Source: Atrina japonica
Taxonomy: Eukaryota > Mollusca > Bivalvia > Pterioida > Pinnidae
DNA: 64,000 bases
Direction: 5' to 3'
Assembly: GCA_030159075.1 (NCBI GenBank)
Contig: BROG01000455.1
Span: 62,001-126,000 of the forward strand
Shown piece by piece: positions 36,485 to 57,792 of this stretch. How positions within the stretch are numbered: the stretch's first letter is position 1; each line of letters begins with the position of its first letter. The notes under the pieces are model-generated. The model searched no databases. It saw only the letters and a program-made list of their open reading frames with translations, and was not told the DNA's origin. The position numbers and the translations under genes are program-made.

Positions 36485-36756
36485 TTCAATCTGAAAAGTA
36501 TGTGTTTTTTCTAAAGATGAAGTGGTATCATACAAGGCCAAATAATATCCCTGAAAGTATAACCGAAATCCGTCTAAGAGTAACCACTGTAAAAAAATGA
36601 CTATTAGCTTTAGAAGATTTTCGAATTTAAATGGTGTTAACAGTGCCAAATATTACTTTAGTATAAGATGAACAGCTGGTACCGAAATATTAGGTACTAG
36701 GTTTATGTATACCCTCTGGGACTCAAATGGTCCACCAGCAGTGGCAACGACCTACG

Positions 36757-37227
36757 TTGAGTATGGTACTCAAAATTTGAGTACGTACTCAAACTATCTT
36801 TTAATATTTCTAAAGCTTTCAAATTAACAATAATTTTGATCATTATTTACAATTGTATGCTGTCAATATACAAATATGTCCAGATATAGAATAAATTTTT
36901 GGGTGTTTTTACCTTAAAATCATGAAAAGATAGTTGAGCTTGATTACTAAGTAAAGTTGGTGACTTTGGGCCTGGGTCTCAGATGGAAAAATTGGAATGG
37001 GCCATAGCTCTGCAAAAATAATTTCAACACAGCCAAATATAAACTTGACCCTGTGTCTTCTCATAGTAGCTACATACCAAGTTCAGTTTTCATTTCAATA
37101 TGTCCTGTATTAGTGGAAACTTAATTCCCTTTAATTTTCTATGTCCAAGGGATTTAAATCTTTCAAACATCATTTACCTGAAACTAAATACCAACTTGAA
37201 CTTTGCATATTCACAGTACAACAACAT
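36757..37227. other. Intergenic, nothing recognised
   Basis: No exon or defined repeat seen. Confidence 0.35.
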
Positions 37228-37512
37228 TTACAATATAAAAATCTCAGATACCAAAGTATAAATCAATAGGATGTCCAGGACATAGATACAAATCCGGTAA
37301 AAATGGACAAACACGGACCCCTGGAAACCAAGAGGTGGGATCAGGTGCCATGGAGGAGTAAGCATCCCCTGTCGACCGGTCACACCCGCCGTGAGTCCAC
37401 AGTCAAGTCCAATGAAACACGTGAGGAGTGTGTCCTCGTCACAATTGGTACAGACATCTCAACAACCGCCAACGAAAAGGCAACTCAACATTTCACTTAG
37501 TGAAACAGTAAA
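37228..37512 (-). mobile_element. PLE-type 3'-tail copy
   Basis: Well-preserved tail (on +: AGAGGTGGGATCAGGTGCCA, CCCCTGTCGACCGGTCAC, CCGTGAGTCCACAGTCAAG) ending at the C-terminal codons of the RT near 37,505. The RT palm is absent. Confidence 0.8.
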
Positions 37513-37585
37513 GATACCAAATTCTTTTGAATATGTGGATTAATTCCAGAGATAATATGTAGACACCAAACTTTAAAGAATTGTT

Positions 37586-37700
37586 GAGCCGGCCTGACTG
37601 AGTCGGTAGCAAGCTCGATTCTTGATTGCGAGTTTTAAGTCCAGCTGGCGGCAGGTCAGATTACTGTCCCTCGGATGAGACAGTAAAAACCGAGTGTCAA
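37586..37700 (+). mobile_element. tRNA-derived SINE, family A, 3'-truncated
   Basis: GAGCCGGCCTGACTGAGTCGG head, diverged B box (GAGTTTTAAGTCC) and the start of the family A body (GGATGAGACAGTAAAAACCG), then loss of similarity. Sits between two minus-strand PLE copies. Confidence 0.75.
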
Positions 37701-37807
37701 CTATTTTCTCTTTATACTTCATAACAGATGATGGATATATTGATTTAACTATCATACAATATTGACGAGTATCAATCCTTTTATATGATAGTAAGTTTAA
37801 TCATATC

Positions 37808-38735
37808 ATGGTGAGATATAAAAAATCTCAGAAACCAAAGTATAAATCTCTAGAATGTCCAGATACAAATCTGGTAAAAAATGGGCAAACATGGACCTCT
37901 GGAAATCAAGAGGTGGGATCAGGTGTTATGGAGGAGTAAGCATCCCCTGTTGACTGGTAACAGCAGTAAGTCAACAGTCAAATCCAAATGAAATACGTGC
38001 GGAACAAATCCTCGCTCAAGTGGCACAGATGTTTCAACAACCGCTATCGAAAAGGCAACTCAACTTAGTGAAATAGAGTACTTGCAAACAACACTATTAT
38101 ATCGAAGTTTGCGATACGTTGACATCAAACATGGTTTTCGATATCCCTGTGTCAATAATTTGTCAATGAGTAGTTTACCTCTGTATATGAAATGTCCATA
38201 TGTTGAACATGCCCTGGCATATTAGATCATTTGTTAAATATAAACCGCATATGCAGGTGATGGGATATTACTAAATGTGGAAAATTTACGATGGGGGAAA
38301 CCGAAATCATTGCGTTTGTCGTATAGCTTAGTGTTTATAGTAAGTAAAATGTCTTAAGTATGAAGCATGTGTGCTTGATTCTGTTATATATTTAATTTCT
38401 AGTTCGTTGGGATATATATTAACATATGTATGAAAATTGTCATTATTAATCGAAAAAATGTCGATATATCTAAATGTCAAATTAAAGGACACCTCGCTTT
38501 TTCTTTTAATTCAGCAGTTTCTGAATGAAGTCTGCTTCATATGGATAAAGGAACAGGTCAATCAAGAAAGGGGCACTATTGGCTCCAGTTTGTTGAAAGA
38601 CAACGTTTCCGAACAAATATATTGTCTATTAGAAATTCTAGCATCTTTTTTGTATCAACTTTAGTGTATTTATGTGTGGAATCAGAGTGGTGTTGGACAA
38701 AATAAGTATCATGATAACCAATGACTAGAAATTTA
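37808..38735 (-). mobile_element. Longest PLE-type copy, many disruptions
   Basis: Reading the minus strand from 38,735: HSDSTHKYTKVDTKKMLEFL, VVFQQTG, DLFLYPYEADFIQKLLN, a diverged motif C region (the YIDD is lost to frameshift and stop), SSTHASYL, then the C-terminal part and 3' tail. Stops and frameshifts throughout. It shows that the family's RT extends N-terminally well beyond the copy at 3,765. Confidence 0.8.
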
Positions 38736-39587
38736 AATTTTTAGGGTACCAACAAAAAACATGGTTCGGACCAGAAAATAAAAAAGCCAGATTAGACTTC
38801 TTCCTTGTTTCAAATGAGCTTATGGCTTTTGTAGATAGTACATCTATTAGCCCTGGCTATAGAACTGATCATTCTATTGTCGAATTCAGTATTTTATTAT
38901 CAAATTTTAAAAAAGCCAAATGATTTTGGAAATTTAATAATTCTTTATTAAAAGACACAGATTATACTGAAGGTGTAAAAAAAATTATTTTACTAATAAA
39001 ACAGCAATATGCAGCCACACCCTATGTACGTGAAAAGATATATGAAATTAATAATACAGATCTTACATTGCAAATTGATGATCAATCTTTCTTTGAACAA
39101 ATTCTTCTACAAATACGAGGTTATACTATTAAATTTAGCTCAAAAAAGAAAAGAGAAAATATTAATAGAGAAAAGATACTACAGGAGAAAATATCAGAAT
39201 TAGAAAGTTCAACATAAATATCGATTAGGAACAACTTAATCGTTTAAAAACAGAACATGAAAGTATCCGTAAAGAACATGTAAAAGGATTATTTGTAAGA
39301 TCAAGAGCCAAATGGATCGAACAAGTTGAAAAACCAACCAAGTATTAAACAAAACAGTTAATAGACTCATAGACCACAGGGGTCACAATATAAGTGATCA
39401 AAATGAAATTCTCTTGGAGATTGAAAATTTTTATCAGTCCTTATACTCCAATAAAGATTCTGACTTAGAAGATATTGAAATTAAATACAATGATAGACAA
39501 GACGGGTATAAACATCCTTAATGATGTATTGTCAACATCGTTGGAAGGGGAAAAACTAGTAAAGAGGCTATACTTGCTCTTAAAAAT

Positions 39588-39818
39588 ATGAAAAACGGGA
39601 AATCACCAGGTCATGATGGATTTACAACAGAATTTTATAAGTTTTTTTGGTCAGATATTGGTAATTTTTGGTTAAGATCTGTAAATACAAGTTTTGATAA
39701 GGGAGAGCTATCTATAACCCAAAAACAAGGCATAATTTCAATACTTCCAAAGGGAGACAAACCAAGAGAACTACTGAAAAAATTGGAGACCCATCTCACT
39801 ACTAAATATATCATATAA
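39588..39818 (+). pseudogene. LINE ORF2 RT fingers fragment
   Basis: KNGKSPGHDGFTTEFYKFFW is the conserved RT segment before the palm. The frame is lost at LLKKLETHL, where relatives read NWRPISLLN; shifting frame restores WRPISLLNISYKILSTCIAN and leads to the next segment. Confidence 0.9.
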
Positions 39819-39894
39819 AATCTTATCAACGTGTATTGCAAATAGAATAAAATCTGTATTATCTAGTATCATACATGAAAATCAACGGGGTTTT

Positions 39895-41283
39895 ATGAAG
39901 GGTAGATATATTGGTGAAAATACCCGTCTTGTCTATGATGTATTGCATTATACTAAAGTAACAAATAAACCAGGAATTTTGCTTCTTATTGATTTTGAAA
40001 AAGCATTTGATTCTGTGTCATGGTCTTTTATGTCACTTCGGTTCTTCAATTTTGGTCCAGATATTATAAGATGGATCAAGACTTTATATTATGATGCTAA
40101 ACTTTGTGTAATTCAAAATGGGTATTTTTCGAAATTTTTTAACATTGGGCGTGGTTGTCGACAAGGCGATCCCGTCTCTCCATATATTTTCAATATCTGT
40201 GTTGAGATTATGGGTATTATGATCCGCCAAAATGAAAACATCAAAGGTATTCATATCGCTGAAGAAGTATGTTTATTACAATATGCAGACGATACTGCAC
40301 TATTTCTAGAAGGGAGTGAAAAATGTTTGAAATCTGCACTTGATTTATTGTTCCAATTTTCTATATATTCTGGCTTAAAACCAAATATTACAAAAACCAA
40401 AGCTGTTTGGATTGGCTCAAAAGCACATAGTAAAGAAGTTTTTTGTAAAACATATAATCTTGAATGGTCTGATAGACCATTCAATGTACTGGGAATAATT
40501 TTCACACCTGATCTTCAAAATATCGAGGAACTCAATTTTGGCAACAAATTTGTAAAAATCGAAAAAGAAATACATTCTTGGAATAAACGAAAATTATCAC
40601 CACTTGGTAAAATAACTGTCATCAAATCTTTACTTATTTCAAAATTTACTCATCTATTCACTACACTACCTAAACCATCTGAAACTTGGATTAGCAATTT
40701 GGAAAAAATTCTATTCAAATTTATCTGGCATGGAAAACCAGACAAAGTGTCCAGAAAGTTATTACAACAAGACTTCTATGTGGGTGGGTGCCGAATGACA
40801 CATATTAATTCTTTTATAAAATCACTAAAACTAACATGGTTCAGAAGACTTATAAATGAAACAAGTGATACATTAAAATCTATATTTAATTTCATATGTA
40901 AATGTGATTTCACACTCCTATGCCAATTGGGACCAGATTATTCAAAACAATTGTCTCAACAAACTAATAATAAATTTTGGAAGGAGTTGTTAATAGATTT
41001 GCATGAATTCACGATTCTAACTTCAAAAAAATTTCCTTTGAATGTACCACAAAATCCACTTTGGTATAATCCTAAAATAAGCATTGATAGAAAATCAATT
41101 ATCCTTAAACCCCTATTTAGAAAAGGGTTCCACATCATATCGGATCTCTTCAAAGAGAATGGACGATTTATACCATATGAAGAATTAAAGCGAAAACCAC
41201 AATATAAATCTACCATTTACCTCTTTCTTAGGATTAAAGAAATCTATATTAAAGACATGGCCTCACATAGATGGAAGTCTTGA
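39895..41283 (+). pseudogene. LINE ORF2 reverse transcriptase core
   Basis: 462 codons open. Motif A: LLLIDFEKAFDSVSW (catalytic Asp in IDF). Motif B: GCRQGDPVSPYIFNI. Motif C: LQYADDTALFLEG with the catalytic YADD intact. Thumb and L1-like WNKRKLSPLGKITVIKSLL and FIWHGKP follow. The frame closes early at 41,283; related sequence continues in another frame from 41,336. The first methionine is internal (RGFMKGRYI), not a real start. It encodes the polymerase for target-primed reverse transcription, but in a dead element. Confidence 0.93.
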
Positions 41284-41335
41284 ACACACTGAATGTCCTC
41301 ACAAACCAGACTTTGTTAGCATTATTCTTAAGAAT

Positions 41336-41892
41336 ATGCAAGGATCAAAATACATTTATGATTTATTCTTAGAAAATATAAAACATATATCAAAGCATGA
41401 AAATAAATGGAAATCTTCATTAAACTTAAACAACAATTTTATATTTAAACCATACTACAAACTTCTACATCAGTGTACAAAAGATCCTAAACTAAAATGG
41501 TTTCAGTATAAAATATTGTATAGAATTCTTGGTACAAATAAGAATCTTTTTGATTGCAAGATAAAAACAAACAGAGTTTGTAGTCTATGTCAATCCAAGA
41601 ACATTTATTTTTCCAATGTTATCACGCTCAACAGATATGGACACAATTAAAACAATGGATTGAAACATGTTATACAGATTTACATTTTTCATTAGATAAT
41701 ATTCTATTTGGAATTCCTGGTAAAAATAATAATGCAATTAATGTGATTTCACTACTTGTAAAATACTATGTATTTACAAAGTCTAGACAAAATTCACACC
41801 TGAACCTCAATGAGTTACAGCATAATATTTTGTCTTATGAATTCATATGCAGTGAATATGAAACAAAAAGAATTCACCATCAAATGGAATAA
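41336..41892 (+). pseudogene. LINE ORF2 C-terminal region (two frames)
   Basis: First frame: KWFQYKILYRILGTNKNLF and CSLCQS. Second frame from about 41,587: EHLFFQCYHAQQIWTQLKQW to a stop at 41,892. A single frameshift near 41,620 separates them. The CxxC..HxxxxC pattern is the zinc-knuckle-like end of L1-type ORF2. Confidence 0.88.
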
Positions 41893-42122
41893 TGTAAAAG
41901 ACATTATAACTAATATACATTAGAATTCCTATATATATGTATCATAATATGACCTGGATGAAAGTTGTGTGTATGTGTGAATGCACCTGTCTCTGTATCT
42001 TATATGTTGTATTTTGTTTATATATTAAATAACAAAAAACAAAAAAAAACAGCGACATCGCTTTAAATATTTTCAGCACGAGGGTTCGGGGAAACGTCCG
42101 GCACTCTCGGTGTCACACATTC

Positions 42123-42410
42123 GGTTTGTTTGATTGTTGTTGTTTAACGTCCCACTCGAGAATCTTTCACTCATATGGAGACGTCACCATATGCCGGTGA
42201 AGGGCTTCAAAGTTTGGCCTATGCTCGGCATGCACTTACGGCCATTGAGCAGTGAGGGTTCTTTAACGTGCCGACACCTATTGTGACACGGGACTTCGGT
42301 TTATACTCTCTCATCCGAAGGACAGGAAACCAACCTGCCGCCGACTGGACTCGAACTCACGACCTTACGATCAAGAGTCGTGCGCGCTACCGACTGAGCC
42401 AGGCTGGTTC
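42123..42410 (-). mobile_element. tRNA-derived SINE, family A, with target-site duplication
   Basis: Full copy parallel to 5,261-5,542. It is bounded by the direct repeat CACACATTC at 42,114-42,122 and 42,411-42,419, a retroposon target-site duplication. Minus-strand head: A box GGCTCAGTCGGTAGCGCGC and B box GAGTTCGAGTCC. The relatively intact duplication suggests a younger insertion than the other copies. Confidence 0.9.
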
Positions 42411-42419
42411 CACACATTC

Positions 42420-42889
42420 AGTCTATAACACATTCGGGCATCGTTAAAATCGGCCTCTATTTTATGTGTTGTATCTCAGATATGTCTCTGGTTGTAAAAA
42501 TACAACACGAGGGGATTGGTATTGGAAATAATTAGTGATATACATGTATATGATATACTGCCGAGAATTATTTTTCCGAGACCGCGTGGGATGAGTTAGT
42601 AATAGCTCGAGATATCCAATAGCGGTGCATGCGCAATAAAGGTTCTCCGAATGTTTGACCCAGAGTCCACTTGCATATAGGCCGATAACATCATTTGCAT
42701 TACTTCCCGGGAAGCAAAAATTATTCATACTTCAAATTTAATCTTTTTTCTCCAACATCTAGGTTACTCCGTGCATCTTTTTACGGTTATGATTTAGATT
42801 TAAAAAAAAATTAAAAATCTGAAAATTAAGATTGGTCATTTCATATTACTTTAAGGTAACGGGTTTTGTAGATATTTGTATTAAATCAA
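42420..42889. other. Intergenic, nothing recognised
   Basis: No exon or repeat recognised. Confidence 0.35.
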
Positions 42890-43595
42890 AAATATCTACT
42901 GACTAATTCTTTCGGTATTTAGCCATGACAGTCATGTTTGGTCCTAGCCTCTTTTCATCTGGAAACTTCATGCGGCTTCACATAGTTATCTTTCCTGTCA
43001 AGTTTGGGTCAAATTGACCCAATGGTTCTGGGGAAGTAGTGAAAAATGTCGAAAATTTTACCAAAAGAACATTTTCCATTTACTTAGATGCCTGTGACCT
43101 TGATCTTTGACCCCCATGACTTTGAAATTTTGTCAAAATGATCCCTAGATAATTCCTAACAACTTCCTCAAATATCTTTGTATGCAAAAAGTTGATCAGT
43201 TTTGAGTTATTAAAATTTGTAATACAATTGTATCCTGTGTTACTGAAGCGCCCCCTAGTGGCTTGTTTATAGACAGATTTCATTTTCCTTCACAAACGCT
43301 GTAGATATTGACTTAATAACCATGCATACAAAATGTGAAAGTCATATAATCATTGGTTCATGAGAAGAAGATTTTTAAAAATGTACCAAGTTTTTGTTTT
43401 TGTTTGTTTTTTTTTTTACTCTTTTTTGGGCCTCTATCTACGCGATTTCACATGGAGATGCTATATGCCAAGCTTGGTTAAAATTGATTTTTGAGAAAAA
43501 GTCAAAATTATGTAAATGTTAACGACGGACGATGCACGACAGACAAAAAACGATCACAAAAGGTCACCATGAGCCTTTTGCTCAGGTGACCTAAA
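42890..43595 (+). mobile_element. Dispersed element ending in a 12-bp hairpin and CTAA (Helitron-like?)
   Basis: Non-coding sequence with phrases typical of a bivalve interspersed repeat (TTTGGGTCAAATTGACCCAA, CACATGGAGATGCTATATGC, GACGGACGATGCACGACAGA). It ends in the hairpin GGTCACC-A-TGAGC / CTTTT / GCTCA-GGTGACC at 43,562-43,591, directly followed by TAA. A hairpin next to a CTRR end is Helitron-like, but the overlap of stem and CTAA is atypical. Left boundary uncertain. Related to 8,640-9,378. Confidence 0.5.
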
Positions 43596-43660
43596 AAAGC
43601 TAAAATAAATCCTTTTGTCGTAGAATTTTTTAACATATTATAGATATACACAATGTAAAT

Positions 43661-43882
43661 GTACTGTCTAGAATGAATGAAATACTTCTAGACAGTACTA
43701 TATAAGAAAGAATACAAATGTTTACACGCCCATTATTCACATTCGATTTCTTTTCACAGTTACAACATAATAACAAGTTTTTGTAAACCGTTGGATTTAT
43801 AAAAACAGTTTGTATGTATAAGATTAGAATATCTGAAACTTTTAATACAAACCCCAAAAATCAGCTTTGGCAGCTTGTATGT
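43661..43882. repeat. Dispersed repeat related to 7,131-7,560
   Basis: 43,762-43,882 matches 7,434-7,554. At its left end a perfect 12-bp inverted repeat (GTACTGTCTAGA at 43,661 and 43,687) has a 14-nt loop. Confidence 0.65.
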
Positions 43883-43908
43883 TTTCAGTTCATTGTTTTA
43901 AGAAACAA

Positions 43909-43980
43909 TTTTTACTCACGCTTTCTTAATACAGGATGAATTAGTAAATTCATCCTGTATTAAGAAAGCGTGAGTAAAAA
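43909..43980. repeat. Perfect 34-bp palindrome with 4-nt spacer
   Basis: Left arm 43,909-43,942 and right arm 43,947-43,980 are exact reverse complements (34 of 34) around AGTA; the shared core is CTCACGCTTTCTTAATACAG. No mismatch implies recent origin or active maintenance. Confidence 0.95.
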
Positions 43981-44070
43981 GTTTTGTCCAAAAAACTTTC
44001 TGTTATTTTTCTTTCTTTTTTTTAGATTAACCTAGACAGAAAAAATTAACTTCATAGCCTTTCAAGTTAG

Positions 44071-44240
44071 TTTGATTTGATTTGATTTTTTGTTTTACGC
44101 CATACTTAACAATCTTTCAGTCATATGATGGCGTCCAGTTTTTATTGGTGGGGGAGAAACCCCGGTTACCCGGGTAAAGACCAACGACCTTCCGCAAGTA
44201 AACTGGTAACCATTCCCACATAATTCGAAAGTTAGTTCAA
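44071..44240 (-). mobile_element. tRNA-derived SINE, family B, head missing
   Basis: On +: TGTTTTACGCCATACTTAAC, AGTCATATGATGGCGTCCAG, CACCCGGGTAACCGG-type centre, GCAAGTAAACTGG. This is the body and 3' end of family B without the tRNA-like head. Confidence 0.8.
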
Positions 44241-45191
44241 GCAGAAGTCAACGTATTTAAAGTATAGGAAAGAGCAGTCATCTCTCCTTACTTTATTTAC
44301 AAGTTTAAAAGATAAATGCAAATGCTCATTTATTTTCCAAATTTAGTACCTCGACTTATATATATAACGATTACTTGCTAACGAATCTTGGTATTTCACC
44401 TGTTCAACCTCTTTTCACACAAACGGAGTGTAACGTTGAATGGAGGCTGTCCGTAAAAGAGCCACACATAAAATGTTCCAAAGCTGAAACTCGATGTACC
44501 CAATCAGAGTTCATTTTGGAAATAACACAGATATCATATGCTATGAATCGTTAATATTAATGATCCATCTGTTGAGGATTAGATAATATTCTATAAATTG
44601 TATACAATGCATATACTTACATACATGTAAATAATATATAATACTAGTATTTGGTGAACAATTTTTCATTATTTTAATCTGTTTTGTCGGTTAAAAGCTC
44701 TCTAGAGCTTGTGTTGCCTTATTGTAATATTTGCATCGACTATAAATATACATTTGTCTTAATGTTTTTTATGTTAGAAATCTATAATTTTGAAAATGAT
44801 ATTAACAAAAATTTTGTTATCATCAATTTCACTCAGGAAAAGATCTAAGAATTAATCGAATAATAAAACTAAAACCGTTCGTTTTACCTTTAATATAAAA
44901 CACGTTTGTGAAATTGTGCCATGAATTTGAAAATTGAAATAATTATTGGTGAAAAAATTTGCAAACACCGAACCAGAAGACGGAATTAAATATTAAAGGG
45001 GTATTATCTGAGTTTACAATAACACTTAGATTTTTTCTACTTTTACTACTTTTACTTGATGTACATTAACAAATAAGAGCTATACACAAGCATTTTTTTA
45101 TTCCTATATATTTTGTGAAATTAATGTCAGGTCCATTGTGGTATTCATATACAAATACATATGGAACGATTGAGTTAAAACCTCGGTGTAT

Positions 45192-45195
<4 letters not shown>
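44241..45195. other. Intergenic, nothing recognised
   Basis: AT-rich with no signal seen. Confidence 0.4.

Positions 45196-45273
<78 letters not shown>
45196..45273. repeat. (TC)n microsatellite
   Basis: About 78 bp of TC repeat with one A interruption. Confidence 0.95.
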
Positions 45274-45574
45274 GAATTTTACAATTTTTATGTCTCTGTT
45301 TGTATCTAGTGTTATTATATATCAATCTAAGTAGTAAGAAGGGAAAACAAATGAAAAAACCACAGCCAATGCCACTTTAATGTAATTGAACTACAACTTG
45401 TCCTTGTTGCGACCCGAAATGAAGAATCTAAAAGAACTTTGAAAATAAGCATTTTCATTGTTAATGCTTATATTTGTGTAAAAATATGTTAATTTTGTAA
45501 TCTATAGAACACAGAGAATTCAAATATTACACATGTTAAAATGTAAAAGAATCAAATGACAGAGGGTGTGATAA

Positions 45575-45745
45575 CCAACTAATAATTTGTAATAACAATT
45601 GAATTTTTAATTTGAAATTAAATTAGAAAACTGTCATTACAAAATTCCAACTTGAAATACATTCATGTAATAATTTGTAAGTACAAATTAGAAATTATTA
45701 AGCTGTGATTACAAATGAACAATTTGTAATTATAAATATTAACGC
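45575..45745. repeat. Array of AATTTGTAATTACAAATT-type palindromes
   Basis: About eight imperfect units alternate between AATTTGTAATTAC and GTAATTACAAATT (for example 45,583, 45,668 and 45,707). Weaker than the arrays at 15.0 and 24.6 kb but of the same design. 45,274-45,574: nothing recognised. Confidence 0.6.
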
Positions 45746-47673
45746 CACTGATATAAATTGCCGATTTCATCAGCGTTACATAATCCGCACTTTTGATCTT
45801 CTCTCATAACATTGTTTTACAGGATTAAAATGTTATCATATTTCCGATGTATGATTATCATTTAAATATACATATATACACACATGTATTTTGAATATTA
45901 AAATATGAAAATAAATTTTTCATCGATTCATAGAGATTGTTAAAAAGTAAGGAAAACATCTGTTCTTTCAAGGATCCTAACACTTTTATAGTAAAAGTTT
46001 AGGTAACAAGGCAGAACGGCATTGAAAATACACTGACATGAGTAGTCGGTCCTACTTGTCACCATATTTTACGAGCATTCAGTGAGGAATTAAACGTTTT
46101 TCCCATGAAGCTTGTCAAAACCGAAAAGCGAGTTGAATCATCCGTATAATAATCAAAAGGTAACTCCGCCCCGCCAATTTATGTGAATCAGACAATAGTA
46201 CTAAATACTGTAAATGTGGATATTTCCGCTTGTTGTTGATTTAGCGAATTTCTAATACAGACCATTCGCGTGAGGGTATTTTACACGATGTCACATCTTG
46301 CTGTGACCAGTCCTATGTTAAACGAAAATTCTGAGCACAACTGCGGAAGGGGGGGATCGCCACGAAAAAATCTTCATCGCGTATTAAGTGTAAATTACCC
46401 TACGCGTAGTTTATTTCCACGTTTACAGTATCTCTCATCCTCTCCACATCCACTCAGGAACTTTCTCCATACTTCTTCGTTCTTGACAGCTGTTTCTATC
46501 CCTTTCATGGTATCCATATCAGCTGTTTTTGTTCAGGTAATGCTTGTTCATCTTCATTTCCATTTTCGTGCCCAGGTTAATGAGGTTTTGAGAAGTCAAT
46601 TGACAGAAACAATCGTCTTGAATATTGTTACTTTGGTAATGATGTTTTCAAATATCAAAGGTCGTGGGGAAATCAGTTTCTGTTGTACTGGGCCGGGGTT
46701 CGACCGAGCGCATCACACCAGATTGTCACCTACCCAGATGCTGACTGCGCTCGCACTTGCTAAACTGCAGTACATTGATATAAACGCTAACTGTCTAGCC
46801 ACAAAAACCAGCTGATGGACTAGCATTTAATCTGCTTATATCCATGACTGTTACACTATCATCAGATCGTTATTAATAATGTTAATAAGTTAGTATTTTG
46901 TTTTGTGTAGAGTTCTTCATTTGATATAACAATTTACAGGTGTATCTTTTAAAAGTCTGATAAAATTGTCATACCTCCTCCCCCAAATATCGACTCCGAT
47001 ATAACACAATGATATTACAGTATCTATAATTTATTTAGGACACGGAATCCAGGACAACTACGTACATTGTGACAGACGTTTCATTTGTAAGTAGATAACT
47101 TTAGTGTTGTAATATAATCTCGCCGTATATTACTCTTACAAAACATTTACGTTAAAGAAATCTAGTATTATTATATCTTACAGACCAGTAGTGTAATCAT
47201 TCTAGAAAATAGGGAAGTTGGTAGTCATACTTTTTCATGTAAGTGAATAATATCGTCATCGAGATAAATACATTTTTGGGTCAAGAAATAATGCCCTTAA
47301 ATTCCTCCGTTTTATGCATTATCTATAGCACTTCTTCAATCGAATTGCAAGACAAAGTGTATCGGCGTGTTTGGTTACTTATAGCTATATATTGACTCGC
47401 TGTAAATTTTAGTTCCGGGGTTTCAGTGGGAAGTGCGCGGTTGCCATGATTATTCATCATATTTTGACAATACACACCTGATATGCATAATATGCATGGC
47501 GCATGGTATGCCTTATGAGTTTAAAAAGTGTAATTCTACATCGATTTCAGGAACTTGAGAGCGGTAAAATGACCCAATTTTATAATTACTTCCCAAATGT
47601 TGCTGATTAAATTTTTGATACGAATAATGTTGCAGCTAAGTGCCTACTTGAACATCCTTTCATTTAATTTCAG
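45746..47673. other. Intergenic/5' region of the GMC gene
   Basis: Contains an ACTGTA-led repeat fragment near 46,206-46,260 and a block near 46,290-46,400 related in inverse to 7,200-7,265. The 181-codon open frame 46,270-46,815 runs through these and has no recognisable domain, so it is not called. A non-coding first exon of the GMC gene must lie here or further upstream, but I cannot place it. Confidence 0.4.
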
Positions 47674-47678
47674 CGAAC

Positions 47679-57792
<10,114 letters not shown>

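Larger units (their letters stand above)
35679..36756 (-). mobile_element. Three tandem copies of a retrozyme-like repeat with hammerhead motifs
   Basis: Copies start at about 35,679, 35,972 and 36,403 and share long nearly identical blocks: CATACAAGGCCAAATAATAT, GAAATCCGTCTAAGAGTAAC and, in the last two, GGTACCGAAATA and GGTCCACCAGCAGTGGCAA. On the minus strand each carries CTGATGA..GAAAC..GTC, the hammerhead core in correct order. No open reading frame. Tandem small repeats with one type I hammerhead per unit are the hallmark of animal retrozymes, and PLE terminal repeats also carry such ribozymes. Further copies: 16,985-17,135 and 49,290-49,600, both in the opposite orientation. Confidence 0.75.
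38742..42052 (+). mobile_element. L1/Tx1-like LINE, 5'-truncated and inactive
   Basis: Starts inside the apurinic-like endonuclease (KKARLDFFLVSNEL and a GYRTDHS motif near 38,790-38,890). Then come the linker region (38,920-39,345), the RT and the C-terminal part with the Cys-rich VCSLCQS..HLFFQCYHAQQIW knuckle split by a frameshift near 41,625. It ends in a short 3' UTR and an A-rich tail at 42,030-42,052. A stop (TGA near 38,920) and at least four frameshifts make it inactive. ORF1 and the first half of the endonuclease are absent. Confidence 0.93.

Noticed and set aside
43909..43980. microRNA precursor
   Set aside because: The perfect stem with a 4-nt loop is unlike a processed precursor; treated as a palindrome.
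46270..46815. 181-codon open frame on the + strand upstream of the GMC gene
   Set aside because: No recognisable domain. It crosses repeat-related sequence (similar in inverse to 7,200-7,265), and its composition is not protein-like in any clear way. No splice or poly(A) support.
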